Shown here piece after piece: positions 13,635 to 27,489 of a stretch of DNA of 64,000 bases. Each line of letters begins with the position of its first letter. The first letter of the stretch is position 1. The DNA is from Rutidosis leptorrhynchoides (lineage: Eukaryota > Streptophyta > Magnoliopsida > Asterales > Asteraceae), in the NCBI RefSeq assembly GCF_046630445.1, contig NC_092341.1, positions 6,264,001 through 6,328,000 of the forward strand, read 5' to 3'. A model generated the notes under the pieces. The model ran no database searches. It saw only the letters and a program-made list of their open reading frames with translations, and was not told the origin of the DNA. The translations under genes were made by a program, and so were the position numbers.

Positions 13635-14311
13635 AAATAAATACGTTGTAATATATGATTTAGAGAAAGAGTGTGAAAACTGAGCAATTTATTTCTGAAA
13701 AAGTACCCCATGCGATCGCATGGGATTTGTGCTTCAAGGCCATGCGATCACATGGCCCTCTGATCCAGCTCACAAACTTTTAACTTTTTGTTTGTCGACA
13801 TAATTTTATATAATATATATAATATATTTAATTTATATAATTAATTATATATTATATTAAATTCACATGCATAGTTGACTTGTAATTTTTGTTCCGATAA
13901 GTCGTACGTCATCACTCGACTTATGTCCCGGTTTCGGTTTTTCAAATGTCCTTTCGTACGCTGAGAAAACTTGTATTTTACATTTCGTGTCACGTACCTT
14001 TGTCAAAATATAGCCTTAAATTATCCCTAAACTATACTACTCAAAGTATATATTAAACTTTCGAGTACTTTGATCATTTACTTCTATAAATTATCGTCTC
14101 GCTATTAGTTAATATATATATAATAACAAATCATTTTATGACCAAGTTAATATATATTTTCAACATTCATAAACACGTTTTAAATATACGTTGCAAGTTA
14201 TTCATACAATTAATATTCCAACTTATCATATATATTCAAATAAATATTTAAACCAATCAGTTTAATGTACAGTATTAAACAATTAATACATTGTTATGTT
14301 TTCAAGTTATA

Positions 14312-14395
<84 letters not shown>

Positions 14396-14560
14396 CTATA
14401 TACATATAATTGTTCGTGAATCGTCGAGAACAGCCGAAAGGTATTTGAATAGTTCAAAAATTTTGAGATTCAGTTTTACAGACTTTGCTTATCGTGTCGG
14501 AAATGTTAACCATACAAAGATTAAGTTTAAATTTGGTCAAAAATTTTCCGGGTCATCACA
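11787..14560 (-). repeat. Right (5') LTR of the LARD-like element
   Basis: 2774 bp, TG..CA, near-identical to 5359-8063. It is longer mainly because of expanded (TAA)n (about 13564-13633) and (TA)n (about 14313-14391) tracts. It holds palindrome cassette 4. Confidence 0.9.
13708..13755 (-). promoter_or_regulatory. Palindrome-pair cassette, copy 4
   Basis: CCATGCGATCGCATGG at 13708-13723 and a one-base variant at 13740-13755, with the 32-bp register kept. It is the LTR partner of copy 3. Confidence 0.7.
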
Positions 14561-17500
14561 AGTTCTCATCTCGAATATGAATAGGTGAATCTTTTCATTA
14601 TATCCTTTCATCCTAGATGTCATGTTAAATCCAAGAGATACAGAGTGATCACTCTCTTCTAGATTTAACTTTATCAGGCCTTAGACATCTGACTCTCAAC
14701 GAATAAGAGGGACAAATTCCATCTTGACTACATACGTCCTAAATATATACCTTGCATTATACCTGAGCTCTTCCTTATGAACTACCATATTTCAGAATAG
14801 CGAAGGAAAGAATCAAGGCACAAATACTTGGTAAATATCCGAACCCAATATGTATCTCAGGTCAGAGGACACAATGATATTCGTCTTTACTCAAGATTAC
14901 ATGTGATCAACCACAAAGGCTCCATTTAGTAAATATTGGGGGCGGGTCTTCCAATATTTGTATCCCACAAATATCTATGAACCTTGGTTGCAACCTTGCA
15001 CCACATTCATCCCGTGAATGTATACCAATCCAAGTTCATAATAGTCTAAACCTCACACTTGTTCCCACAAATGTAATCGACTACAGAATTTAGAATAATT
15101 ACTTATTCATGGATAAAATATGCAAAATAGGAACATAACTCAAAATAAATTGATACCATAATTATATTAATGAGTTTGAACAATTTTGTTCCGTTACAAT
15201 ACTTAAAACAGATCATGACCAATCACTAGAATATCGAAGCCCTAATGCACTAACATGCCCTTGATGTTTTGCACCATGTAAGAGCTTCGTGAGTGGATCC
15301 GCTATATTAAGATCTGTATGAACTTTGTGAATACATATCTTTCCTTTTTCAACTTCATCCCTTATGTAGTTGAATCTCCACTCAATGTGACGGGTCTTTT
15401 GGTGAGCACGAGGTTCCTTGATTTGAGCAATCGCACCCTCGTTGTCACAAAAGATCTCAAGAGGGTCCTGAATGGAAGGGACTACTCCTAAGTCGTCGAT
15501 GAATTTCTTCATCCATGCAGCTTCCTGAGCTGCCAATGAGGCGGCAATGTACTCTGACTCTGTAGTGGATAAGGCAACAACATCCTGTTTTGAACTCTTC
15601 CAAGAGACCGCACCTCCATTTAATGTGAAGACATAACCGGATTATGATCGAGAATCATCTCGATCAGTTTGGAAACTCACGTCCACTTAACCTTTTACAG
15701 CGAGTTCTTCCTCACCAGACCCGTATATAAGAAACATATCCTTAGTCCTCCTAAGGTATTTCAATATACTTTTAACCGCAATCCAATAACTGTTTCCTGG
15801 GTTATTCTGGTATCTACTTGTCAAGCTAAGAGCGCATGACACATCCGGTCTATTGCATATCATTGCATACATGATTGACCCAACAGCAGATGCGTATGGG
15901 ACTTTCTTCATTCTCTCTTGTTCATCTTTCGTGGTAGGGCACTGAGATGAACTGAGAAGCGTTCACTTTTGAATAGGTACCAAACCTTTCTTAGAGTTCA
16001 CCATCTTGAACCTTTTCAAGATCTTTTCAATGTATGCACTTTGATTCAAACCTATCAGTTTCTTGGGTCTATCCCTGTAGATCCCAATCTCCAAAACGTA
16101 TTGTACTTCTCCAAGATCCTTAATGGAGAAGCATTTACTTAGCCAAGTTTTAACACCCTCCATTGCTGGAATATCATTTCCAAATAACAATATATCATCC
16201 ACATATAGTACAAGGAACATGATAGTGCTCCCACTAGCTTTCTTGTATACACAAGCTTCATCACCATTTTTAATGAAGCCAAACTTCTTAGCCTCCTCAT
16301 TAAAACGATGATTCCACATTCTAGATGCTTGTTTCAATCTGTAGATTGACTTCTTTAACTTGCATACCTTTTTAGGACACTTCGGATCAACAAAACCTTC
16401 AGGCTGAACCATATAGACATCTTCCTCAAGATGTCCATTTAGGAAAGCGGTCTTGACATCCATTTGCCATATTTCATAATCATAATGAGCAGCAATGGCA
16501 AGTAATATCCTAATAGACTTTAGCATTGCCACAGGTGAAAAAGTTTCATCATAGTCAACCCCTTGAGTTTGAGTGAAACCTTTTGCTACAAGTCTAGCTT
16601 TATATGTATCCAAGTTTCCATGTACGTCGGTTTTCATTTTGTAAAGCCATTTACAATCAACTAGCCTTGAGTCAGTAGGTTGTTCAACAAGTTCCCAAAC
16701 TTGGTTATCATACATGGATTGCATCTCAGCGTTCATGGCTTCCTGCCATCTATCCTTATCAATCCTTGATAAAGCATCTTGGTAGTTTGTTGGTTCACCC
16801 AAATCAACCACATAGCAACCATCCATGAGAAACCCATATCTCTCAGGAGGATTACTAATTCTACCAGATATCTGAACGTCTTGTGTATTTTGATCATCCA
16901 TTTGATCATTCTCAACATTTTCATGTTGAGTGCTAGTGTCAACCAATTGGGTATCATCTACTTGATCTTGAACCTCTTCAAGATCTATCTTCCTTTCACT
17001 ATTTCCATCCATTAGGAACTTAGTTTCAAGGAATTCAGCCTTTCGAGCAATAAATACATTTTGCTCGGTTGGATCATAGAAATAATATCCCATATCATCC
17101 TTGGGATATCCTATGAAGATACACTTCGTAGATCGAGCATTCAACTTATTAGGGACGTAACGCTTAGGATAAGCTTCACATCCCTATACCTTTAAGTATC
17201 ATAGAGATGGAGGTTTTCCAAACCATATCTCATGAGGAGTTCGTTCCACTTTCTTGGTTGGGGCCATATTTAGAATATGAGCCGCGGAGCATAGACAATA
17301 ACCCCAAAATGATAGAGGTAACGAGCTTCTAGCCATCATAGATCGAACCATATCCATTAGGGTTCGGTTTCTCCTTTCGGAAACTCCATTAAGTTGGGGT
17401 GTTCCAGGAGGAGTAAGTTGCGAGATAATCCCACAACTTTTAAGATGATCTTGGAAAGCATCACTTAGGTATTCACCTCCTCTATCGGTACGAAGTACCT

Positions 17501-20500
17501 TGATTGTCTTATTGAGTTGATTTTGTACTTCGTTTTGATATTCCTTGAATGCTTCAAAAGTTTCGTCCTTGTGTCTTAATAAGTAGACATATCTGAAACG
17601 ACTAAAGTCATCAATGAAGTGACGAAGTATCTTTCACCTTTCCTAGTCATGGGCTTAAAGGGTTCACATACATCCGAATGTATTAATCCCAATAAGTCCT
17701 TAGCCCTTTCATAGGTCCCTTTGAAAGGTGCTTTAGTCATTTTGCCTTGTAAACAAGATTCACATACATCAAATGAGTCTAGTTCATTTGATTTCAAAAG
17801 GCCATTCTTTTGAAGTGTATGCATTCAATTCTTGTTTATGTGACCAAGGCGACAATGCCATAAGTAGGAATCACTCAAATTCCTTTTGAGTTTCTTGGTG
17901 TTTGCATGGAACATTGAGCTATTGTATGATGTGTCATCATGAACCAATTCATAAATACCATTCGAAGGCGAAGCCTTGAAATAGAACACATTATTTAAAG
18001 AAACATGGATATCATCATTAATGAAATTAAGATTATAACCATATTGTTTCAAACGGGATACAGAAATAATGTTTCGAGATAAATCGGGTGCATACAAAAC
18101 ATTTTTCAAAATAAGCTCCAAACCACTTGGAAGCTTCAAAACAAAGTATCCTTGAGCTTTCACTTGCACCCTTGCTCCATTCCCCATGAAGAGACTTGTT
18201 GTTCCCGCATCTTGATTACTTCTTTTGAACCCCTGCAAAGAATTACAAATATGAGTTCCACATCCTGTGTCTAATACCCATGTATTAGAAGAAGTAATAC
18301 TAAGCTCAACGTATACCATATATACATTACCTGAGGTTTGCCCTGCATCCCTCTTTTCCTTCAACTCCTTTAGGTAGACCGGGCAGTTGCGTTTCCAGTG
18401 ACCCATTTCACCGCAACTAAAACATGGATCTTCTTTGGGGTTAGCTTTACCGGCAACCTTTTGCTTTTTGTTCTTGTTGGTTGGGGTAACCATATTTCCC
18501 TTTCCCTTTCCCTTGCCTTGGTGGGCGGGTCCTTTCCTCTTAGCCGCCTTCGACTTAGAAGTGTTATTGTTTTTGGACCCGCCTTCATTGATCATAAACA
18601 TGGGTGAAGCCCTTTTACCCATGCTCGCTTCGGCCGTCTTAAGCATGGCATGTAATTCGCCAATGCTCTTATCCCATCCATTCATGTTGTAATTCATTAC
18701 AAATGTGTCAAACCTCTTTGACAAAGAATTAAGGATAAGGTCTGTGGCTAATTCATTAGACACGTTGCAGTTTAGACAGTTCGCTCGATCAATTAGGCTT
18801 TTCATCTTAAGGACATAAGATGAAACAGATTGGGAGTCGTCCATCCGACATACATGAAGCGCTCGAACCATTTCAAAGCGCTCGACACGAGCTTGTTGAA
18901 GGAACATCTCCTTCAACTATGTGATCATGTCATATGCACTATGATGCTCGAAATCCTTTTGGAGTTCTGGTATAATAGTCCCAAGCATGAGGCAAGAAAC
19001 TTGCACCGAATCGGTGCAATATTTCTCCCAATAAGCCATGCCTTCCGTATCATCCTCGTCCGGTTGATCGAAAATGAGGTCTTCCAACACATACGCCCTA
19101 TCCTCTAGTTTAAGGACAATTCTAAGATTGCAAAACCAATCCATGAAGTTCGTATGGTTGAGTTTTTCCTTTTCGAGGATTGACCTCAACTATAGGTTGT
19201 TAAAGTTGATTGGTGCGTTTGGGATGTTGTTGTTATTGGCGCCCATCTACAAAATTTAACAAAGTTGTTTAAGTATCAATTTTAATTTAACAATCAATAC
19301 CCTTTAAATCCAATTGATATATATTAAATTTTAGAATCCAACGGTAAACCAAATTTCGGTTAGGTGACCTTTATTCCGTCATTTGATTTAGCTAGGTAGT
19401 CATTATATGACCATTGCAATCCTTTTGCAATTTCTAAGTTATAGAATCATGCAATCCTTTTGCATGGCATATTTATTCCATCAACGCCTATTTGTTTCTC
19501 ATGCTTCGGTGACCCTAAGTTCATGATTCCCAAATCAAGTCGTCCTACTTGTGTAAACATGTAAATTTAACATACAAGTGGTTAGGTGACCTTTATCCCA
19601 CAAGTGTGCAAAATTTACCTTAATCATATTAGTTTGCTTATAAAGGTTAGGTGACCTTTATCCCATTATGAGTTCCCTAATATTTTTAAGTGCCACACAA
19701 AAGGATGGCGTTAAACTTGTTTGCCTCGTTAAGAAGGGATTTTAAGTTTTCATTATTTCTAGTTTAAGAAAACAATTATACCATACACCAACATGCATTT
19801 AGTGTATGGTTTATTTGAAAATCCATTTTTCATGTTATGTAATAAAGCCAATTACATTGATATAAACCATTTTATATGTGTTTTAATAACCAATTATTAT
19901 ACACCTTTTAACCATTTATAATTGTCGTTTTGCCACTTTTAATTTAACCAATTAAATTATCGTTTTGCATGTCGTTAATAATGTCTAATTTAACCAATTA
20001 AATTGTCATTTTTCTTGTTGTTAACTTGTGATATTCTTGTAGCAACCAAACATACAAACACAATAAACAACCATGCATGCAAAACAAAGATGTTCACAAT
20101 CAAGCCATTTTGGTAAGCATTTGTTTAGCCGAAAACAATTGCCACCGGTTAAGGGGTTATAACACAAAGTAGGAGATTTTAAATCTCCCACTTAATCTTG
20201 CATCCAAATGCTACTCCTTGTATTCTTCAAGTCTTCATCATCTTCATCATTTTTACAAAATATATCCTAATACATTTTTCTCTAAAAAATGAAATTACAA
20301 CCTAATCTATTTTACATACCAAATATAAAATAAATTACATAACCAAAATAATATTATTACAAACCAATTGAATAAATATTATTACAAACTAAATGAATAA
20401 TAAATAATCAACCAAACAAGCATTCATCCAGACACAAGGTCATGGCTATGATTGTGAACTCAACATGCAACCAAATATGACCAAAGTGGAAGACCCAAAA

Positions 20501-20660
20501 CCCATTTTGAGTCCCCAATAATTCAGTCAAAATGAAGATCCCACCCAAACCCGAAAATTTTGCATTCCATTTTCATGCATGTACTTGGAATGTAAATATA
20601 GTGGGTTTTAAAGACCATATATAAGAAGCATATTTCATAGACTTCGGCTCTAGATACCAT
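14561..20660 (-). mobile_element. Interior of a Ty1/Copia element, gag-pol relics, broken
   Basis: Minus-strand Copia polyprotein remnants in the normal order. Gag is at about 19.2-18.4 kb with a zinc knuckle (CFSCGEMGHWKRNC). Protease follows near 18.26 kb (LDTGCGTHIC), then the GAG-pre-integrase motif LWHCRLGHI near 17.85 kb and integrase at about 17.8-17.2 kb. Reverse transcriptase is at about 16.9-15.97 kb (CKWLYKMKTDVHGNLDTYKA, GVDYDETFSPVA, MDVKTAFLNG, YVDDILLFGND), and RNase H at about 15.9-15.2 kb (IFCDNEGAIAQIKEPRAHQK). The frame is interrupted by several breaks (roughly four to six), so it is a fossil. The segment 19260-20646 is an AT-rich leader without coding signal, with short repeats of 'aggtgacctttat'. 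The clade (Tork/TNT1-like or other) is not resolved. The remaining interior stub by the 3' LTR is 5235-5358. Confidence 0.85.
20647..20659 (-). other. Copia primer-binding site
   Basis: Minus strand tggtatctagagc next to the 5' LTR end at 20661, an initiator-tRNA-Met-type primer site of the kind seen in many plant Copia elements. It defines the LTR inner border. Confidence 0.65.
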
Positions 20661-21594
20661 TGATGGAATTCAACATAACAACATGTTTATAATGTCAACA
20701 TAATCATAAATCCATTTTATGATAGTAAAGTAAGCGGAAGCATGATGATTAATAAAAACAAGTTTATATGTTAAACCATTTTAGATTAATTCCATATAGT
20801 TATCAAGTTATGAAATAATGCTTACATATAACAACAAAGGAAGTAAGATTAATACCTCCTCAAGTGAGTTTGAGGGCTATTTTCAAAGTGTTAAGATGAT
20901 GAAGAAGATGATGAATGAAAGCCTCTAACTTGAAGCCTCAAGTGTGTAATACCCCAAGCTTTTAATCACCAACACCTTCTCTTAATTAGTTAGGCTTTTG
21001 ACACTTGAGTGAGCTAGATTAACAATCTAAAACCCTCTCTATTCCTTGTAAAACTTTCGGCCAGCAGAATAAATGGGAGGGAATGGAGAGTTTTTTTAAG
21101 CTAGTCACTTAATGTATTAGTTAATCACTTGGTTCAAGTCCACCTTGCATGTCCTTAAGGAATGTGTATATGGAAAGCAACAAAAGGAGCATGTGTGGTC
21201 TTCCTTGGTACTACAAAAACGCCACCACCACCATATTTTATACAAGATTTGTTTTTTAAAAAAAACTTGTAATAAAAGACCATGCTTATGTTATGTTACT
21301 TGCATTTTTTTATAAACCAATTTATAAAACATAACACATCTTAATTATTTAAACCTATAAATAATTAAATCCTTTGTAAATATAAATTATCCAAATAATT
21401 TATCTCAAGTGATAATATTTTAGAAAACCGATTTTCTAAAGTTCAAGTGTCGCGTATTTACTTAATGATCCGATCGTTAAGATTAAATACATATAAAGTG
21501 TCGGTAAGCTTGTTATTGGGTATGACCCGACTTGGACCATAACACATTAGCCACATTAATTTAATATGTCTCTCGGGCATACGAAATACCTTCA
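20661..21594 (-). repeat. Copia 5' LTR
   Basis: 934 bp, begins tgatggaattcaac and ends gaaataccttca on the plus strand (TG..CA on both). Its distal 355 bp match 4880-5234, with few differences and moderate age. The sequence to its right resumes an interrupted Ty3-type LTR. Confidence 0.75.
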
Positions 21595-23114
21595 CTATGC
21601 ACATAGCTTGTCTAACATATAAGCAAACAGCGGAAGACTTCTAGGGAACCTGAGAATAAACATGCTAACAAGTGTCAACACAAAGGTTGGTGAGTTCATA
21701 GTTTTAATGTTTTGCATAATCTGTACATAAAGGTGGATCACAAGATTTCAGTTGTTTCATCCAGAAACGTTTATCAAAATATTCTACAAAATTGAGCACC
21801 ATGGTAACTAAACTTTAACGTATATATAATAAGTACCCCTGTTTTAACATACATGCAACCAACATGTACAATACACGCAAACCAACGTGTACTAACCTCA
21901 AATAGCATACGTCTGTTTTATAGTTCAGGCTAGGGTTTCTATACCTGGAACAGCCGGGGATGTCAAGCCCTATGGATCCATATATAACTACTCACGCCCA
22001 CCAGTTCTTAGAACCGGCAGTTACCAGTTACCAAAGCTAAGGGATTTTCGGTTCAAACTCGGTGTAGAATTTAGTATGTACTTATATCCATTGCGTTTAA
22101 AATAAAGTGCATGTATTCTCAGCCTAAAAATATAGATTGCAAAAGCAATTAAAAAGGGAGCAAATGAAACTCACCTTAGCAGCACATAAAGTCGTTCACC
22201 GAAATGTGACCGAAACTCGGAATACCAAATAACCGTAGATCTCAACTTAGAGAACATATGTTGGTCAATAAATGTCTATCAAGCTAGGTCAGGTCATAGT
22301 GTATCACAATCCTAATGCTCGAGATCGACATACAAAAGTTATCAAAAGTCATTTCAAAAAGTCAATTTGACTCAATACTATAGTTGAATGATCTTGTCAA
22401 TCGAAACATTTTAACATTTCACATAGTTTCCCAATTCTTGTAAAATTAAACTGTAGTTTTTATAAGGCTTTAAAATATGATAAAAAAATCAGTTTTGCCA
22501 ATTGCTTAACAAGACGAGACGTGCCTTATATAAAAATTCACTTACTCGATTAGTAATATTTGAAAATTCAATTTATCAATCTTATAAACAAGTTGTTTAA
22601 ATATCAATTGCAGATTCAAAAGCAATTTCAATTAATGTTAATCATAATTCAGTTGACCATATCTTTAAATTCGTTCATCGAAATTACGCGATTTCTAAAT
22701 GAAAAGTTATTGATTTTTCGCCAGCTTTCCATAAACATGCATATCATAAAACTTTTATCAGTAATATATGTATGTAATTCGTGATTCATCATAAACTGTT
22801 TAATGACAAAATTTAGCATACAAGCATGCATAAACATATATACTTGAGCACTAGCCATGGATACACTATTAATATATAAAAGATAAGATATGAATGCGCA
22901 CGTATCAATATTGTGATTCAATATTGCAAGAAAGTACGTAGACACAACAGAGATGATAAATACTATGTTTGACTTGCAAATAATACCCGCTTGAAAACCC
23001 ATTTTGAAAGTGACACGCTCATGACTTCGTCGTAGTATTTTATGTATAATACTAATAATATTAATACCAATACTTCTAATAAAATTAGGATTAATAATAA
23101 TGCTAATGATGATG

Positions 23115-23165
<51 letters not shown>

Positions 23166-23264
23166 TAAATATATTAAAGAGACAGAGAGATTGAGAGATA
23201 GATTGTTGAGTGAGTTTGTCCGAAAAACTGATCGAGCTTTATAGAAGTTTTGTGACCCTGACTG

Positions 23265-23312
23265 CCATGCGATCGCATGGATTTGCAAGGTGCTTCCCAT
23301 GCGATCGCATGG
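23265..23312 (-). promoter_or_regulatory. Palindrome-pair cassette, copy 5
   Basis: Perfect CCATGCGATCGCATGG at 23265-23280 and 23297-23312. The minus-strand TATA box (tataaa, 23243-23238) lies 21 bp away. Although the rest of this LTR has diverged, both palindromes are intact. Confidence 0.7.
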
Positions 23313-23892
23313 GCTAGCTGTCCTGCACTCATCATTTTAACTTCTAGTTTGTCGACATGTTTTTATAATATAAATATAATATATTTAATTTATATAATTA
23401 ATTATATATTATATTAAATTCACGTGCATAGTTGATTTGTAATTTTTAGTCTGTTGACTCGTACGTTGTCACTCGACTTATATCCCAGTTCCGGTTTCTC
23501 GAATGCATTTTCGTACGCTTAGAAAACTAGTACTTTTCATTACGTGACGCGTACCTTTATCAAAAATTAAACTTAATCATTGATAAACTATGTCACTCGA
23601 AGTGTAGCTTTAATCAATTAAGTGTTTTGGTTATTTGCTTCTATAAATCATCGTCTCGTAGTATATACATATACATATATATTTTTTCATTTTGAAATAG
23701 TGTTTTACTGTAGCAAGTACTGTAGCAAATAGTGATTTTCGAAAACACTGTAGCTTTTCGGGTAATGTAGAAATTTGAAAATACTGTAGTAAATTAGTGT
23801 TTTACTGGTTCATCTTAAACTTTTTAGTTAACTTATATAAATATCAATCGAATCAATAATCGAATGTTACTATCGTTTACAAATAACTTTAA

Positions 23893-23966
<74 letters not shown>

Positions 23967-24065
23967 TTAAGTTATATATATATTGTTCGTGAATCTTCGA
24001 GAACAGTCAAAGAATAATTGATTACATGAATATAGTTCCAAAACTTTGAGACTCAACATTACAGA

Positions 24066-27000
24066 TGAAACGACCCGTCAAAGTACACTTGACGACCATC
24101 GTTATCTTGGTCCCACAGCTTGATCATAACTCTATATGAATTTGATAAATAACCTTGCATTCTTTATTTAAAAATGATTTCCTATAAAGGAAACCTACCA
24201 AAATATGTAAGTTTAGAAAAACCATACATTATGACTTAACCAAAAGTTGACCAAAATAAGTCAACAACATCCACTATTAAATGTATCAAAATAGAATGCA
24301 AGTTAATGTTTAACAAAAGCTGCCATCATAAATATGCAGACTCTGTAAGCACAGCGGAAGCAATCAATCATGAATCTGAGAATAAAACATGCGAGTAACT
24401 GTCAACAAAAATGTTGAGTGAATTATAGGTTTAATATTGCAAACAATATTTAATTTAAACCATAAAAATTTATGTTTGAAAACATAAAAACTCCTTTTTG
24501 GACCACAAAATTATATGCTAAAAAACATATAAAAACATTATTCCATTTTCCGTAAGCCACCTGGTAACCACTTAACCATTTATTTACCCATGCCAAACAC
24601 AATAAATAATATACACCGAACAAGTGTATCTTCAACTAAATACAAAGTACTAAACATTCCGATTATAAATTGCTAGCGCGACTAGCTCGAAATGGGGTTG
24701 TCAAACCCGATAGATATATCCATGGGATTCGCGTTCACCAGTAAAAACTAGTGATTACAATTACCAGATTAGAGAATATTTTTGTTCGACTCACAATGAA
24801 TAATTTAAACTAACTTCCACTTGCGTCCAAAATATAAAATAAATTGCATGTATTCTCATCCCAAAAAATTTAAAATAGGAAAATGGGACTATAACTCACC
24901 TTAAAGCAAACGAAGTAACCACACAAAATGCGAACAGCAAACGAAGTAAAGTGATCAGGAATGATCACAACGCCGACCTATAAATAAAGAAGGTCGATAT
25001 AAATAACTAACTTAGGTCAAGTCTTAGTATGATAGCTATTGTACATATTGCAAGTAGACTTAGAACAACACTCAACATGCATCGGTTTGATCAAAACAGC
25101 GTACGGACACACACTTTCTATTTTTAGAAAGTTTCTATTTTTAGCATGTTTCCATTTTAGGAAAGTTTCTATTTTAGGAAAGTTTCTATTTTTGGAAAGT
25201 TTCTATTTTAGGAAAGTTTCTATTTTAGGAAAGTTTCTATTTTAGGAAAGTTTTTATTTTTGAAAAGTTTCCAAATTTAGAAAGTTTCCATATTTAGAAA
25301 GATTCTATTTTTAGAAAGTTTTTATGTTAGGAAAGCTTCCTTAATTAGAAAGTCAACAAAAGTCAACTGAAAGTCAAAGTCAACCGAAAGTCAACTCAAA
25401 AGTCAAACTTGGTCAAACATAGTCAATATAAATTTTAAAAGTGTAAGTTGTAATAATAATATAAGTTATAATGTTCATTAAAGTTAAATATGTATAATTA
25501 TGTTATAACATAAGTTTAATTAAATTAAAATGAATTATTAAAGTTAACATAAGTTTAAATGATATAATTAATATAACATAAGTATTTAATTAATTAATTA
25601 AACATTAGTCATAATATAAGTATTATTAATTAATAATAAATTTTAATCATATCATATGTATTATTAATTAATAATGAATTATTAATCATATCATAAGTTT
25701 CTAATTATAATTATTAAACCATAAGTATTTAATAATTAAATTATAATTAAATAATAACTAAGCCTTATAATAATTAAATAATTAATTAATCCTTATTATA
25801 AGTCTTATAATAATAATCTCATAATATAAGTTTAATACTTATCATAAGTATTTTCCATTAATAATAAAAGTATTATTAATTATAAGTTAAATTAAAAGTT
25901 TAATTAAATCATAAGTAATTAAATAATGATATAATAAATATATATCATAAGTCTTAAATTATAATAATTACTTTTTATATCATAAGTAATTTAATAATAA
26001 TGAAAATCATTATTTATATCATAAGTTTTAATAATTAACCATAAGTTTTAATTAAAAGTTCATCGGGTCATAACTTGAGCCCCGGGTGTCTGTTTTCGGC
26101 GAGTCTTATATATATCCGCCTAATCAAACCACCCGAAACATTGGTGCACTCAAGATCACCCCAAGAACAGTAACCAAGTCGTGATGATCAGCCATTAAAC
26201 AACTTAGAACTTTAATTCGTTCAAAAACACGTTTTAGTCATAACGGGTGATCCGTGGCTCGGATTTCGATGACCCGAACATGAAAGTTCATCCCATCATC
26301 AATCCTAACACATTAGCACACCCTAAAGACTCCAAAAGTGGTCACAAAGTAGTACCAAACCTGGAACAATTCGTTTTCACAATTTAATTCCAACAAAACA
26401 TTATTTTAATCATAACTAGAGCTTCGGGATTCGAAATGACATGAATCCGGAGTCTAAAATTAATGTCTTGATGAGAGGAACTCATATAGATACTTTAATT
26501 TCACTTTTATAGCAGTTAAGTTTACAGAAATGATCAAACAAGCTGCTGTCCCAAATTAATCAAACCAAAAACATGAATTAACGAGCATTTCTACGCATAC
26601 AATCAATAATACAATAACATATACGCATCATACTATCAAAATAACATTCAAAATCAGTAGAATGAATAAGAATTGAAAAATTAGGGTTCATAGGTATACC
26701 CAAATCGAAGAACAAAGGATGTAATCGCGTAGAGAACGAAGAGTACAATCCGGATATGATAAAAGCCCTAATTCTTTAAGCTTTAAAAATGAAGATGATG
26801 ATGGTTGTTTATGGTGGTGGTGATGGCAATGGGAGCAAAGGGAGGATAAGAAGAAAAGTTTTTAGGTTAGAAATGAGGAAGTGGTGAGTTTTGATCTAAT
26901 GAACACTAGTTTGCAACTTTTGACAAAACACCCCCTCCCTAAGGGAATTTTCGGCTAAAATCAGAAAGGGGGTGGGCCCCACTATTCCAAAATGTTAAAA

Positions 27001-27406
27001 AGTCAATTAGCTTGTGGCCCGAAAGCCCGATCGAAGCCCAAAACGCGAAAACGCTACTACGCGGTTGATTTTTCGGAGAGATAACAAATACGCGACGAAT
27101 AAAATATATAAACACTAAATATAAACATATGACATTAAAATATCATATTTAAAATAATTAGGACTTAAAAATCCCAAAAGCTTGCCCGTTGGTTTGAAAA
27201 TCGAAAAGATTCGCCGGACAGAAATCCGCAAAACGTAGAAACGTATAACTTAAAATATGAATACAAATATTCACATAACACATAATAATTACTATATTAT
27301 TACTAAAATAATAATATAGGTCATACAAATGACGTGGCACGAATAACAGTTAACGGTCGTTAAATAGTTAACGGTAAAAGATAACGGAAAAAGTAGGGTC
27401 GTTACA
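24066..27406 (-). mobile_element. Solo LTR, 3.3 kb, Ty3-type
   Basis: Begins tgaaacgacccgtc and ends gtagggtcgttaca, and is flanked by an exact 5-bp duplication ACAGA (24061-24065 and 27407-27411). No primer site, coding region or second LTR lies inside, so recombination to a solo LTR is the simplest account. The orientation is inferred from the plus-strand ending ..ggtcgttaca, which it shares with the LTR at 34433-37338. The middle (25,430-26,050) is extremely AT-rich, built from short variants of 'taagtattaattaat'. Confidence 0.85.
25118..25340. repeat. Tandem repeat of about 17 bp
   Basis: Roughly a dozen head-to-tail variants of gaaagtttctattttag inside the solo LTR. Central units are nearly identical and outer units drift, as expected from slippage or unequal exchange. 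Confidence 0.9.
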
Positions 27407-27489
27407 ACAGACTTTGCTTATCGTGTCGAAAACATTAAATCATTTAAAGATAAAGTTTAAATTTGGTCAGAAATTTCTGGGTCGTCACA

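Larger units (their letters stand above)
5359..14560 (-). mobile_element. Non-autonomous Ty3-type element with giant LTRs (LARD-like), complete ends
   Basis: Two direct LTRs, 5359-8063 (2705 bp) and 11787-14560 (2774 bp), both TG..CA, are flanked by an exact 5-bp target duplication AGTTC (5354-5358 and 14561-14565). Next to the right LTR the minus strand reads gttggtatcagagc (11786 to 11773), a primer site complementary to initiator tRNA-Met. Next to the left LTR the minus strand reads aaatttcgggacgaaatttc then ttaacgggtaggtac, a tract I associate with Tekay chromoviruses (recall). The 3.7-kb interior has no recognisable polymerase and only one moderate ORF, so the element depends on partners. 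The LTRs differ by roughly 1-2% apart from microsatellite length, so insertion is recent. It landed inside the Copia element between its RNase H relic and 3' LTR. Confidence 0.9.
21595..27489 (-). mobile_element. Older Ty3-type LTR of the LARD family, interrupted
   Basis: A diverged copy of the LTR family at 5359-8063, from the point matching 'cacatagcttgtct' through to ..gggtcgtcaca at 27489. Its beginning lies off-window behind the Copia insertion. It is split again by a solo LTR at 24066-27406 and resumes at 27412 with actttgcttatcgtgtcg. It carries palindrome cassette 5, a TATA box (minus, 23243-23238), a (TAA)n tract (about 23109-23163) and a (TA)n tract (about 23897-23960). No primer site or tract follows at 27490, so it may be a solo or truncated LTR. 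Confidence 0.75.

Noticed and set aside
18370-18692. Frames overlapping the Copia zinc-knuckle region
   Set aside because: Alternative-frame shadows of the gag relic.
25118-25340. Regular short repeats as a CRISPR array
   Set aside because: Head-to-tail tandem units without unique spacers, inside a plant solo LTR.
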